From NCBI GenBank assembly GCA_022829145.1, contig CM040748.1, positions 28,193,001 to 28,257,000 on the forward strand: a stretch of DNA of 64,000 nt, written 5' to 3'. This document shows, one piece after another, positions 22,301-33,600 of this stretch. This DNA is from Albula goreensis. Its lineage: Eukaryota; Chordata; Actinopteri; Albuliformes; Albulidae. The notes beneath the pieces were generated by a model. The model was given only the letters and a program-made list of their open reading frames with translations. It did not search any database and was not told the origin of the DNA. Position 1 is the stretch's first letter. Each line of letters opens with the position of its first letter. The position numbers and the translations under genes are program-made.

Positions 22301-24866
22301 ATTTTTTTTTCGTTTGCTTGAACAAAGGGAAAAGCTGGTGAGATTTCACCAAATAATAATGTGAATATGCATGCTAAAAGCATCTAGACTGATCAACAAT
22401 ACTCAGTGCTGTGGAAAAATGTAAGATATTTTTGTAAGTTTGTCATGAATGCAGATGTAAGAGGCTTAAAAATGAGTGAGAATGGCAAGCTGAAGTGTTT
22501 CCTGTGTGTGATAATCCAAGGTGATGATCCAGGAAAGCAACAGCAAGGATGTCGTGGTCATCTCCCTGAACCAACCCGCAAATATTGTGGAAAAGAAAGT
22601 GCTTGATATGGAGGGGTAAGACAATCATGCACAAAGATAAAAATGAGTTGTTACTGTTGCCCAAAATAAAACACATGTAGGCGGACAGGAGCAGAATCTC
22701 TATTGGCACATTGTATGCATGCATTAAATATTGAAACTTTATTTTATTGATTAATCCAATCAAATAACCTACAGTAATTTTGTTTGATAGTTTGGTCCAG
22801 TCAGACAACAATAACAAGGTTGTTTTACGAGATAGGCAATGAAAGAGGTTGCTTAATTTGCTGGTACAATTGAATAAGCTGTAGCCATGCTGTTTGATTG
22901 GCTGGTCTAAACAAAGACCCAAAAGTCCAATTAGTAGGTCCAATCAAAGAAGGTATAGTATGGTTGTTTGATTGGTGGGTCCAGTCAGACAAGCTGTGAT
23001 CCAGTTTCCTCATTGGCTGGTTCTTTATCCTGGCACTCTCCAGCGCACTGAAGCAGGCCCTGGGCTGGACGGTAAAGGTCATCAGCATCACAAGCGCCAA
23101 CACCTTCAGCAGTGGAGTCAGGTCCTCCAGAGACGAAGCCAAGACATACGTCTCCTTCATTGCCATGGAAGCCGCTGACATCATTGTCTCCTCTAAAAAA
23201 GTGGAAAAGTAAGATTTTTCGTAATGTGGTAACCACATAGTCTATTTGTGATAGCCACCTATGAGCCCTGTGAGCAAGGTTGTAGGAACCATTTATAGAT
23301 TGTTTGTAATTTATTTCCTTCTTTGGAGGGGGAGGGGCTGTCTGAGCTGGAGAAAAGGGGGGAGAATTTGGGGGTGCTAGGTGAGGTGTAGAGGAGAAGT
23401 ACATGATGGACTGTATGAAAATTAGTTGGGAGAATTTCAAAAGAACTGATAAAACTCACCAGTTGCTGGCAGACAGAAATGAGTGAATGAGGTTTCATGA
23501 TACCAAAAAAGTTACAACTAGCTGTAAATTACTGAAGTGTTTCAGCTAATTAAAAATGAATGGAAATGGAAAGGTATGTCATGAGCAATGAGGCGCAGGA
23601 AAATTATGTCATATGATGTTGCTTGTGTCACCTGCAGAAAGCTGGAGAGCGAGAGGGAGGCTGTGAACTCCCATCTGCAGAAAGTGTTTGGATCTGGCCT
23701 GGAACACACAGTAGAGGTGGATCTTGACAGCCAAGACTCCTCCCAAGAGTCAACTATCATCGCTCTGGGTGTGGTGCTGGCGCTGTGCATCCTTGGATTG
23801 GTGGTGATGGCTGTAGTGATGGCACTCAAGTAAGCATGCTTATTTCCCACCAAAGGAGCTTCCACACAAAATGAACATTGCAAAATACTGTTGTCACTTG
23901 GTACTATGCAGGGCAAAGCATATGTTGGTTTTCATACGTCATGTAATGTTTCAGTTACCTATTCAACAACCGCACAAGTAACTCATCTTTCATTTTACAT
24001 ATTATGTGCAAACCAACAGGAGTAATCCAGCCAATCACAGAACTAATTATCTAACTGAGAGTGGAGGCTGCTGGAAAAACCAATATATGCATTGCCCTCC
24101 ATAACATTGATTGATAATGCTGTCGCAAACTATTGGGACGAAATGGTCTGAGGTCCTGAGTTCCACAAATGAGCCAGACTACCCAAATTAAAAGTGGACA
24201 TGTTCATAACATACATTTTTCCATTAATTTTTTAAACTTTTGAATTAATATGGATTTTATTCACATGTACTTACAGGTTGAGAAAGCCAAAAGAGGACAA
24301 GGGCGATCAAGCCAACAACCTTAGCTTTGATAACCCCTACACTGAGCACCGGTTAGTACTGCATATTTCTTTGTGACATGTATTCCCAACTTCATATATT
24401 TCAGTTATTAATGAAGTGGATTGGCAGTAATAAGAAGTGAATACATACAACTGATTATCACTTATCCCAAACTGTCTCTTTCTATTTAGGGATTCGGATT
24501 CAGAATCACACAGCAAGGTGAGTGACCGTTATGGTAGACACAAGAAAGTAGTCAGACTAAAATGTTCCATACATGTTCAATAAACTGAAATCATTAAAGC
24601 CACAAATATGCAAGAATTCTGAATAAAAGGTATTGTGACAACTAAATGGGTAGAGCAGTAATTATCTGTCACTTATTTCTACCAATAAACATAACATACT
24701 GGTTCGAATCACCCATAGATCCACCCATTTTTTTGTGTCTTGGATACCTCATTCTTCCCTCCTCTGCCTTGGAAGAGTGAGCCTGTTGATTGGAGTGTTT
24801 GTGTTTTAGGAGGAGCTAAGCAGAAAAAGCAGCAAGGCCGATGGCAGCGACACTTCCGCGCTATGA
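5680..24866 (+). CDS. Cadherin-related transmembrane protein, 13 EC repeats, CDHR2-like membrane-adjacent domain
   Basis: About 30 coding exons join in phase to about 1,565 codons. Order: signal peptide (residues 1 to about 23, MWTMKSISFLTLI start); 13 cadherin repeats (about 27-1385); a membrane-adjacent domain (about 1385-1485, containing ISLNQPANIVEKK and QALGWTVKVISI); one transmembrane helix (about 1487-1511); and a short tail ending DGSDTSAL, a class I PDZ ligand. Repeat boundaries are marked by DENDNSPVF, DVNDNPPEF, DINDNSPQF and similar calcium motifs. Such proteins mediate calcium-dependent adhesion at apical protrusions, and CDHR2 binds harmonin through its C-terminal PDZ ligand. 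The membrane-adjacent domain resembles that of CDHR2, but human CDHR2 has 9 EC repeats and a longer tail, so orthology is uncertain and I give no symbol. The start at 5680 was chosen because it gives a hydrophobic leader; 5689 is a close alternative. A one-base frame break near 15510 makes this copy a possible pseudogene or an assembly error. Confidence 0.85.
10986..12435 (+). other. Cadherin introns around the 11145 and 11371 exons
   Basis: The short introns at 10986-11144 and 11274-11370 hold nothing notable. The intron 11527-12435 is AT-rich, with a small repeated motif (TTCGTCTCATCGAAGTTCATCTCATCG) near 11674-11702. I see no gene in it. Confidence 0.4.
13328..13361. repeat. (AAT)n microsatellite
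   Basis: About eleven AAT trinucleotide units lie in the 12895-14854 cadherin intron, followed by an imperfect continuation to about 13387. Confidence 0.9.
14160..14560 (-). pseudogene. Harbinger transposon Myb/SANT-protein gene relic
   Basis: On the minus strand the translation shows SSGVSGLGKTKAWQEI, then QQVTRKWFDMKLEA (about 14480-14360). This matches the Myb/SANT-like DNA-binding domain of the second protein of PIF/Harbinger transposons. After a frame change it continues with RIIGETLLAGI (about 14342-14310), the conserved C-terminal motif of the same proteins. The gene is broken by several frame shifts and has no intact start. Such proteins help bring the Harbinger transposase to the nucleus and to transposon ends. 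This copy cannot make an intact product. Confidence 0.7.
14560..14819 (-). mobile_element. Terminal part of the Harbinger element
   Basis: The stretch ends in ATAAATGAGGCCC just before 14818. On the minus strand this gives GGGCCTCATTTATCAATGG, a typical teleost Harbinger terminal repeat. The opposite end was not found, so the element is truncated or rearranged on its left. It ends only about 36 bases before the acceptor of the 14855 cadherin exon and lies in the same orientation as the Myb relic. Confidence 0.55.
14855..15801 (+). other. Large cadherin exon (EC6 to EC9 start) with a one-base frame break
   Basis: This 947-base exon is far longer than its neighbours (42-308 bases). It encodes the rest of EC6 (ending DINDNDPVF), all of EC7 (ending DINDNSPQF), EC8 (ending DVNNNAPKF) and the start of EC9. 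The frame is open from 14855 to about 15510 (VVTYRILQ), then runs to a TAG at 15587-15589. From about 15515 onward the family-like sequence (DPPVFILDQTSGNLWL, then YTLAVGASDGGNPQ) continues in another frame and reaches a donor at 15802. The exon length is one base short of a multiple of three, while both flanking introns need phase 0. This is consistent with a single missing base around CTCCAGCAGGACCC at 15508-15521. Confidence 0.85.
16081..16150 (+). pseudogene. Decayed duplicate of the 16337 cadherin exon and its acceptor
   Basis: A polypyrimidine stretch and TTTCATTTAG acceptor at 16101-16110 are followed by sequence translating as AGFSDGHFIQIS. The real exon at 16337 reads DGFSNGYFIMIS after TTTCCTTCAG. 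The similarity includes about 25 bases upstream of the acceptor. This is a partial internal duplication, either a relic or an unused alternative exon. Confidence 0.65.
16463..18308 (+). other. Long cadherin intron with inserted sequence
   Basis: This 1.85 kb intron carries a CpG-rich stretch near 17640-17930 and a hAT-like transposon end at 18119-18271 (listed separately). No gene is credible here; open frames on both strands have no recognisable domains. Confidence 0.4.
18119..18271. mobile_element. hAT-like nonautonomous element, right end
   Basis: The stretch repeats CAAGTC/GAGTC motifs and ends ATTCGAGTCCCCCACCCCTG. On the minus strand it therefore begins CAGGGGTGGGGGACTCGAAT, a form common for teleost hAT MITEs. 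I did not find the other end or a target duplication, so the element may extend left into the 17 kb region. Confidence 0.5.
20953..20994. repeat. Perfect inverted repeat, 20-bp arms, 2-base loop
   Basis: AACCTTGGAGTATAGTCATA at 20953-20972 is followed by AA and then its exact reverse complement at 20975-20994. It lies in the cadherin intron 20520-21355. No transposon ends or terminator context surround it. Confidence 0.95.
22521..24866 (+). other. Cadherin gene exon block 4: membrane-adjacent domain, TM helix, tail
   Basis: Exons: 22521-22615, 23044-23208, 23638-23829, 24277-24351, 24490-24517, 24810-24866. The first two and part of the third form the membrane-adjacent domain. The third also encodes the transmembrane helix (TIIALGVVLALCILGLVVMA). 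The tail begins with a basic stop-transfer segment KLRKPKEDK, then has NNLSFDNPYTEH and a serine/acidic stretch DSDSESHSK, and ends SDTSAL with TGA at 24864-24866. The last three exons are the counterparts of 186-230, 543-576 and 929-985. Confidence 0.88.
22782..23030 (+). repeat. Degenerate local repeat with TTGATTGG...GGTCCAGTCAGACAA motif
   Basis: Three imperfect copies start near 22785, 22888 and 22963, and a CATTGGCTGG remnant lies near 23009, just before the acceptor of the 23044 exon. The unit spacing is irregular. Confidence 0.5.
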
Positions 24867-25125
24867 GACCTGCTAGAGACTACCACACTCAAATGACCCA
24901 AGTCAAAATGCTTCCATTCTTTCCTCTTTGACGGCTGTATATTATTTTTAAAATGTTATTTTGAATAAGTAATCACACAAGCACTTTACTGCAACTGTCC
25001 TGTAATACAGCCTTGATTTACATACTGAATCCACTGTCCTAAATGATGCATTCCTGCTAATTACTCCATTGTACATGACATCAATCCAACAGGTATTTAT
25101 GTAAACAGTGTTTTTTGATTAAATT
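24867..25125 (+). other. 3'UTR of the downstream cadherin-like gene, with ATTAAA poly(A) signal
   Basis: ATTAAA lies at 25118-25123, in the same relative place as in the upstream copy. The similarity to the other copy continues past the signal (TTTCACTATTATTCA, TTCTGTT), so the duplication includes the downstream flank. Confidence 0.6.
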
Positions 25126-26595
25126 ATGTTTTCCACTATTGTTCTGTTCATCATCTGGTGGTGTTTTCACTGTTTTATGTCAGATATCTGCACCTTTCAC
25201 TATTATTCAGACTAGTTTTTTCATTGATATTCTGTTAAGTTATTAATACTGTGATTGTCTCATTGTTACCACTTCAAGTTGGACTATTGAATTGGACTAG
25301 AGCACTACTGAAGAGTGACCAGACTAAAGAGAGACCAAAATGAAGGTTCAGTACTGTAAAAACTTAGAATTCAGATCTAGAAAGCGAGTACATAATGGAA
25401 CACCTAGATAACGGAACCTTATAGCACTTTCTGTGATTGGCCCTTGTGTTTACCACAGCTGGCCAAGAACTGAGTGCAGGGCTATTTGGATTACAAACAT
25501 GTATACCACTAATGAGCAACTGCATTTTTCAAATAAAGATATTATTCCAAATTTTTAATCCTTGAACTTTTTGATCGTATTTAAACACCTGCTACATTGC
25601 TATTACTCTTTCCTCTAACTTTCACAACAACAAAACCAAAGGGTGATTGGGTACATAAGCCGAGTCGTCGTAACAATTAACTGCTAGCGAGCGTAGCTAA
25701 CGTATTGAACAACAGACTGTGTAGAATGTCCCTTCACTACTCAATCTCAGTTAGGGAGCTACATTCTCAGTATGGAAATAATGCCATACGTTTCTATAAA
25801 TGATAGTTTCACCACATAAGTTTGTTTACTGTATATTCAAATCTCAGATTTTTATACACACTCATCTCTTTCTACATAAACACCTTACCATAGCATAGAA
25901 TGTTTATGCAAAGTCCAGAGTAAAAGCAGTATTTAGAGTTCAAACTGAAATGAAAACTTGAAATTTAATTTTATTACAATTGTAATTATGTTTTACATAA
26001 TGTCACAGTGAGTAAAACAAAAAATTACAGTAAAGTGCCAATCAAGAAAAATACGACTGAACTTAAAATTTCACATCAGGCATATTAGGATTTTAAACTA
26101 AAACCCTGAAGCTGGACTTGCGTTATGAAAACCAGATGACCTTGTTCCTTTGAAATGGTTCATGAATGCCATTTAAAAATACACTACTTTAAGTATTCAC
26201 AACAGAGATCCCCTCGAGATCAAGGAGTCATGTTGCGGGTATTACATTTACAGAGTGAGCAGTCCGAAAGACTCAATAAATGAAAAAATAAGTTAAGATT
26301 GAAAGGCACTGGTGATCACGTCTGTGTGAACTAGACCCAGAGACCTGATGGAAAGGACAAGCTCACAGGAGACTGAACCCAGATCTGTTTGACATCACAA
26401 GAACTTGATACGTGCAGATTCAAACAAAATGACAGCTTTCAATGTTTGTTAGATTATTCATCAACTGTTGTGGCTGAGTCCTGTAAGTGGGCAACACTGT
26501 GGTTTCCTCCATAACAAACCTGGACACACCTCACAGACATTAAAATAAGTACAGACAAAATGGTAGTAAGTGGATTATAATGTATATTCTGTGTG

Positions 26596-26687
<92 letters not shown>

Positions 26688-26910
26688 TGCGTGCGTGTGT
26701 GTAAGGTTGGGTACAAAAGACAAACCAAGCTCTCTGAGCTTCTAGTTGATTCTGGTTGATAATCATTCATATTATAATTTTATTAAGTTATCCTCAATTA
26801 AAATAAAACAAAAAAAAAAAAAAAAAAAACAAACATCAGGAAATGCAAGAATGACAATATAATATGGAATGTATTTCAGTAAATAAAATAAAGCTCCAAC
26901 TGTTACACCA
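25126..26910. other. Intergenic space between the convergent genes
   Basis: AT-rich DNA with no credible gene. It contains the GT microsatellite listed separately and an A-tract at about 26811-26829. Confidence 0.5.
26600..26701. repeat. (GT)n microsatellite, about 100 bp
   Basis: An uninterrupted GT run of about 80 bases is followed by ATGTGCGTGCGTGCGTGTGTG. Alternating purine-pyrimidine runs of this length can adopt Z-DNA. Confidence 0.95.
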
Positions 26911-26917
26911 AGTGTGC

Positions 26918-27673
26918 TTTATTTCATCCACAGGAATCCTGTCAAATAAAGCACCATTATATATTCATATACACTGCCAGGCCACAACTAGAAGAGGATT
27001 CTTAACAGAATCAAGGTTCATGTGGTTCCTTAATGTACAAGTAAACTTAGTTTCGGATATAACCACAGAAATGCGAGGCGATATGCCTCTTTAATAAAGT
27101 ACAAAACTGGCACAGAAGACACCATTTTATACACAGTAAAAATGCAATAAAATTAAATTACGTACAGAAGAGAGAAGACTAAAACTCTGTAAACCTTTCC
27201 CCCCCTCCCCGTTACAGCAACCTCAAACAAATCATCACTTCAAAGAACTCTGAAATAAGTAAAAATGAAAAGGAGACAAAAAAAAAATCAAAAGGTTTCG
27301 CCCTTTGAGAAAATGTGCTATAGCTGCAGTTCTTATTAATTCTTTTTTTCTTGTTTAAATAGATCTGAGGCTGTGCGTGGTTGTCCTCAGATGCTTCAAG
27401 CATACTGTACGAATCTATTGCCATTCAAGCTAAAGGAAAGATCACGTGACAAACTGAAGCACGGAGAAACTGATCAGGACAGCCAGGAGTTAAGTTCTTC
27501 TTAAACAAAATGAGAGAGGGTGAGAGAGAGAGAGCGAGAGAGAAAGAGAAGGGGGAGACACAAAAAAAGGACCAGAAGAAAAGGAGGAGGAAAAGATTGA
27601 CAGGTAAAGAAAGGGGGGAAAATGTGGGGGGAAAAAAAAGGTTTAAAAAGCCGGATCCATGCTAGAAATGCTG
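26918..27673 (-). other. usp34: Likely usp34 3'UTR
   Basis: The region lies directly downstream of the usp34 stop. On the minus strand an AATAAA hexamer lies at 26923-26918 and an ATTAAA lies near 27097-27092; either could end the transcript. The first 170 bases after the stop are strongly pyrimidine-rich on the transcribed strand (polypurine on the plus strand, about 27505-27650). The exact 3' end is not determined. Confidence 0.45.
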
Positions 27674-30600
27674 TCAAGAGGCGGAGGAGGTGCGCGCTCC
27701 TTTGGCGGACAGTTTGCTGACAGCACTGATGGTGGACTCCACCGTCCGACACAGCATGTCCAGCACATCCTGCTGCTGCGCCAAGTTCAACAGGCCATGC
27801 GAGGCAGCGTGGCCACAGTCTGTCTCCTGCAGGGGGCAGCCTTGAGTATCCGCGCCCTCGGGGAGCCCTGCCAGAACCGAGGTGGAGGGGAAGGCCGTGT
27901 CGTCCTCGGCCCCGCCCGATCCGGAACCCAGTCCGCCCCCACACGTCTTTGGGCCCGCCTCCTTTCCCTCCTTGGCCTCCTCCTTTCGGCTCTCCTCCTC
28001 CTTGCTCCCTCCCGCTAACGGTTGGGGCCCAAACGCTCCTGTTCCGTCTGGAGGTGAGGAAGAAGAAGATGATGAGGAGGAAGACGCCTCCATCTTCTCC
28101 TCCTTGGGTGAGGCGCTGGCGGCGCCGGAGGGGGTGGGGTCAGGGGAAGGCGGGTCCTGCTCGGTGCCTGGATCTATAACAGAGGAGTCCCGGGTCTCAG
28201 TGTCGGAGGTGCTGGTGGGCGTCAGCGCCTCCCGCGTTTCAGGCTTCAGCTCGGCACACGAGGAGGACGAGGAAGAGGAGGTGGAAGAAGAGGCGGGGCA
28301 GCCACCTACCACGCCCCCAATCCCACCCATCACCCCACTCTCTACAGGGTGTTCCTCCTCGCTGCTCACACGCCGCCGTTTCACTGGGGTGGCACCTTCT
28401 TCGTCTGCTGAGGAAGAGGATGGGGAGCGTGAGTCGCTGTGTGCATCAGTGTTGAAGCAGACTCAAAATCAAGACAGTTCAGGAATAAAAATCGCAATTC
28501 AACTTACAAAACCGAAAATGTGTTTATTTGGGGGTAGTTAACTGCACTGTGGACCCTGTGGGCCACAGTGTATTTGCATGTGTTTGTACCAACCAAGAGC
28601 TGCTCTGCTCGATTTGACTGAGAAGTTTATGTCTTTGGCTTGGGAAGCAAGTTGACTAGTGAAATCAGACTGGCACACATACTACACTGGAAGGGGATGT
28701 AGCCTGTGAGGCGGGGGGGGATTAGTGCTCCGGAGTCCTGTACCACAAGAGACACTCCCCCTCTCAATCCCTCACTCTCCTTCCACTACTGAGCAACTTC
28801 CAAACCGTATTATGGGTGGAGAGTAGCTGGAATGATAAGGAACGATATAATACTACCTGTCACATGACTCTTAATTGTAAACATGGAAATTATTGAATTA
28901 AATGTATTAAGTAACAAATGCCAACTGCGTTGCAAACGTAAATGTGAGCGCAAAAGTAGGATAAAGGTATTTGTAAATATAAGATAAATGTGAACATAAA
29001 TATGAGGTAAATATTGAAGTCCAGGTGCAAGTGTAAATGTCAGTACCTTTGGCCTTGCGGTCCTTGGCGTCCAGCTCCAGGGAGCTGCGGTGCTGGAGGC
29101 AGGCCCGACATTTGGCCAGGAGGTCCTGGAGGGCGGGGCCAAGGGCGGGGTCAAGCTGTGCGGGCGTGTGCACAGACAGCAGCAGCACCAACGCTCGCAA
29201 GTCCTGGGGGCAAGACAGGAAGAGGGAGGGGAGGAGAGGAGAGCAGAGGAGAGAAAGAGAGAGTCCGCAGGAGACAGTGGGACAGAAAAAGAACAAGACA
29301 CAGGGACAATGAGTGAGCTCACATTTCAATACCATTCTTTACTTTTTTTTTTTTAATATAGACCTTAGGAAAGCTAAAGTGCCTGACAGACTGTTCTCTG
29401 AAAACATGATCATCAAGCATTTAAGCGAACAAAATTCTGTTGAACAAAGTTAATACGCATCTAACAAAAAGGCCCCACCAATCACAAACTAAGTTTAAGT
29501 AACCTCACTTCCAAGGCTAACTGCCCTAAGCAACGGCCCTCAATTCCACTCCTGAAGTTTGAATGTCTGAAAGTATTTGCTTTAAATTTCCGTTCAGACC
29601 AAGGGATTCAGATGAGGTAGAGCGGTCATATTGGTTAATCAATGTATAACAAGTACAAATACAAGTTACAACTGTAATAACGGTCTTGTGTAGGCAGGAC
29701 TTAAGTTTGAAGCAGCTGTTCAGAGCCATAAGATTCTCTTACGGTTCTTCTGTAATAAATGTACACAGAAATCCTTTTCTGATCCAACCAAACCCACCCT
29801 CAGAAGTCACCAATGAGCTTGTAGTCAGCCTAGGCCAAATAAATAAATATATTAATGTATATTCTGCAGATTTTTATCAGTGCTGATGTGTCTGAGGGGT
29901 GGAGATTATAATGCACTTGGCTGGCCCTGAGAATGGTTTCAGGAGTCAGCGTATAACAATTTACAGAGGAGGAATTAAAAAAAGGAGGAGTTCTCACAGC
30001 GTTGAGAACGCCACTGTTCTTGCAGATCTCCAGTCTCTGGCTGGCTGGCTCGGGCTCCTGGCTGTGGTACTCGTTCACCAGGTTGGTGACCAGGATGTTG
30101 ATCAGATTGGCACAGCTAGGTCCAGACAGCACCTGGTTCTGCACCTGGAAAGGACAAACACCATCACGTGATCAGGGTTTTGCAACGTTCAGGGAGGGAA
30201 TGCCACACTAAGGTTGAGACTGATAGTTTTGGGGGAGGAAATATGCACATTAGTAGAGGGAAACTAAACATAATTAGACCTAAGTAGTTGCTGACAAGCT
30301 TTTCTGAGTACTTTGTTGATTACACAAGCTGGAGAAAAAAAATAGTTGAACTTTACGCTTACAGACAACATCCTTTCTACTTGACAATTTTACCAAAAAT
30401 GATCTGTCATCAGATTTAGCAACATATTAATTTTACTTAATAACTCTTTACTTCCTAATGGTATGTGACCTGTGAAGATAAGTATATGACTCCTACTCAT
30501 TAATATGGTTTAGTATGCCCTTATCCAACACACAGCTCCTTTGGTTAAAGTACACTGGCATATCATAGGGAGTTTTTCCGAGGTCTACAACTAATATAAG

Positions 30601-33600
30601 ATCTTTTACCATACATAAGTCACTGTTAATAAATACTGGAGCAGCAAACTTCACACCTCTTTATGAATCTGTTTCTTGAGACCTTACACTGTATGCATGC
30701 ACCTTTAAGTAAACGATTCATTTGATTAATGGGATGTTTGAGTCCCACGATCACTGTCAAAGATTAAATCCCCATTAAGATTTCCCCGATAAGTTTATTC
30801 ATCCAAATATTTTATGCAACACAGTTCATGAAAATTGTGAGGGGGTATCGGCATAAGTGGATATCCCAGACAATTTCTTAGACAATGACCTCGGTAATGC
30901 ATCTGCAGTTGAACATTAACATAAAATCCAGAACTAAGATGTTAGTTGTTGCTGTTGCAGTGAATGGAAGTGATGACAGCCAACCACTTGTAAAGTTACA
31001 GAAGAGAGCGTTCTGTGAGAATGTAAGCATCATAAAAAGACAGTGAGTCTCCAGTTTCCACTCGTAAGTTAATAACATGAATCAAAGTTTCTGTCATAAA
31101 TCGTGTTTGGCCAATAGTTAATGACTCTATGACAAAGTTCATTACAAAAAAAACGTGTGACACATACCTCGTAAATCACGTAATTATCGGGAAAGTTTCC
31201 AGATTAAGGTGTAACGTTACTTAAAATGTATTATTATTTTTTTTAACGCAGAGGACATGGAAGTGACGGAGCAAAAAGGCAGATGTACACAGACCACCCC
31301 TCACCTTATGAAGGAAGCAGGTGAGGAAGGAGTAGGCCAGGTTGTTGTTCAGGAAGGTTCTCTCGTCCATGAGGATGCACTTGATGTACTCCCCAAAGGC
31401 AGGGTCTTCGCACAGCAGCTTAACGCAGGTCTTCGCCATAGCCGACTGGACACAAAGAGACACCGGCAGCTTTATGCGGACATAGCCAAAAACTCAGCAT
31501 GAACGTAACCTCAACACACCACTTAGACCATGAAAGGCCTTCCACACAAGCAGAACACTGTCAACTAATTGTGTAAACCAGTATAGTGGTGAGGTCAGGT
31601 TAGGGACACACTTTTTACACTAATTTTAATTTCAATTTTATTTGTAGAGTGCTTTTTACAACAAATTGTCACAAAACAGCTTTATAATTGATCCCAGGCT
31701 TCAAACCCCCTCAGAGCAAGCCAAGGCAACAGTGGAAAGGAAAACCTCCCTGACAAACAGGAGGAAACCTGGAACAGAACCTAGCTCAGAGGGGGAGCCC
31801 ATCTGCTTCTGGTCGGTACAGAGCAATTTTAAAAAAGGCACTGCTATGCTTTTACAGGTTGGCGTTTGTCAGGAAACGTTTATCGAGGGAAGAACACCCT
31901 GAAGACCAGACCAGAAGTCAAAAAATGGACAGTCTAAAAACAAAACTGTTAACTCAACTGTGTTAACAGCCAGGCATGCATTATTGATATCTCCCACTGG
32001 CTAACGGTGCTAACCCAAACACCCAAATGAATGAGAGCCCTTACCTGGGCCTGACACAGCTCTGTCCACAGCTTGGGAAACAGGGCCAAGTGCAAAGGCA
32101 ACCCTTCATACGCTATCAGGACACCTGCACCCACACACAAATCACCAGTGTTATGAAGGGTAACCACAGAAACACTCGCATCACTGCTCCTTCCATTCCC
32201 TGGCTGGACTTTCTCCATCAGTTACCAAGCAGATGTACTACATTGCCCTACCGTTAAGAGGTGAACAGGATGTAAATTACATGATAGTAGTTCATGGTGG
32301 TTGTTGGTCGGATTGAGACAGGTAAAACAACTGGGCTCAAACAAATGCCTTGGACCCTAATGGGTCCAACATGGATAAGACACCAGTCCATGAATAAGAC
32401 ATCTTTCTATCCAGACTCAAAAGGGTATATGTGCTACTCTACTTTGTCTTTTCAGTCATCATTTCATTTTCAATGTACTTTCCACTCCATAACTGTGTTC
32501 AATGTGAAAGAGGCACACAGCATGAAAAATCTGTCGCAAAACACCAAGCTCATGCTAATCGCACGTACTTAATTTGACCAGGGTCTCAGTGAATTTCTCG
32601 CAGTTGATGGCGACTCTGCACAATAGGTGGATGAACTGGTGGTAGGAGAGGAAGTAGTCCAGAAGCATCCGGTCGTAGACCTCGTCCTTCCCCTGCAAAA
32701 CGAAGGAAGAATCCGTGACAAAAGCCCTTTCAGGCTGAGCTGTTAGTACTGAAATCTAAATTGGGAGCTGTGCCAAGCAGGCCACTTGCAGTCCACCATA
32801 ATTCAGTTCAGTGCAAAAAGAAACTGATCTCAGCCAAGGCGCTAAGCATCTTAGCAGCATCTTTACCTCCTCTTCCATCTCTGCCCCTATCCTAAGTCCT
32901 ACCCCAAACTCGGTCACTACCCCATCCCACCCCACAATCCCCTCCCCCATGCCCAGTCCATCCCTGCCCCTGTCCAGGGCCCCGCCCCCATCCACACCCA
33001 GGCCCCACCCACCTTGCTTGTCTCCACCATAGAGGGCAGGAGGCACATGTTAAGCTCGGGCCTCGGGGGCCGGATGTTGTTCTTTCCCCCCATCAGCTTG
33101 ATGTTCTCCCTGCAGGGCAGGTAGGGCCCAAAGGACACTGCAGATGAAGAAAACAAACAGGTCAGCTTTGCTGAGGCACAGGGAGACCCACACAGGACAT
33201 CTCTCTCTGCCATACAAGGATGGTGTTACCGCCCAATATGCACACTGCCAGCAGTTAACACATAATCCAATTACCACACTTAACACTACCAGTTAGTTAG
33301 TTAAGTCAACAATGTAGCTCAGTGTGGCACCACCTCGGAAGACAATAACCACAAACTGAAAGCATGGCCAGCTGACAGTGAGCACGAACAGGCTGGTCGC
33401 AACGGCAGGAAGCCAGAGGAACTCACTGGGGATGTTGCTGTGGTGGTAGGTGCAGTGGTTGTGCTGCAGGAAGGGGACCAGTGTGTGCAGGAAGTCATGA
33501 GGGCTCAACAGAACCAGCTCCTTCAGAACATCTGGAGGGGAATGGACAGAGAGATAGCAAAGACCTATATTAACACAAGATTTCCATTCACTTTTGGTTC

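Noticed and set aside
26454-26770. Open frames of His-Thr repeats
   Set aside because: They are the GT microsatellite read on the minus strand.
27882-28541. A 219-codon plus-strand open frame rich in Ser, Glu and Pro
   Set aside because: It is the antisense shadow of the low-complexity last exon of usp34, which is phase-consistent and conserved on the minus strand.
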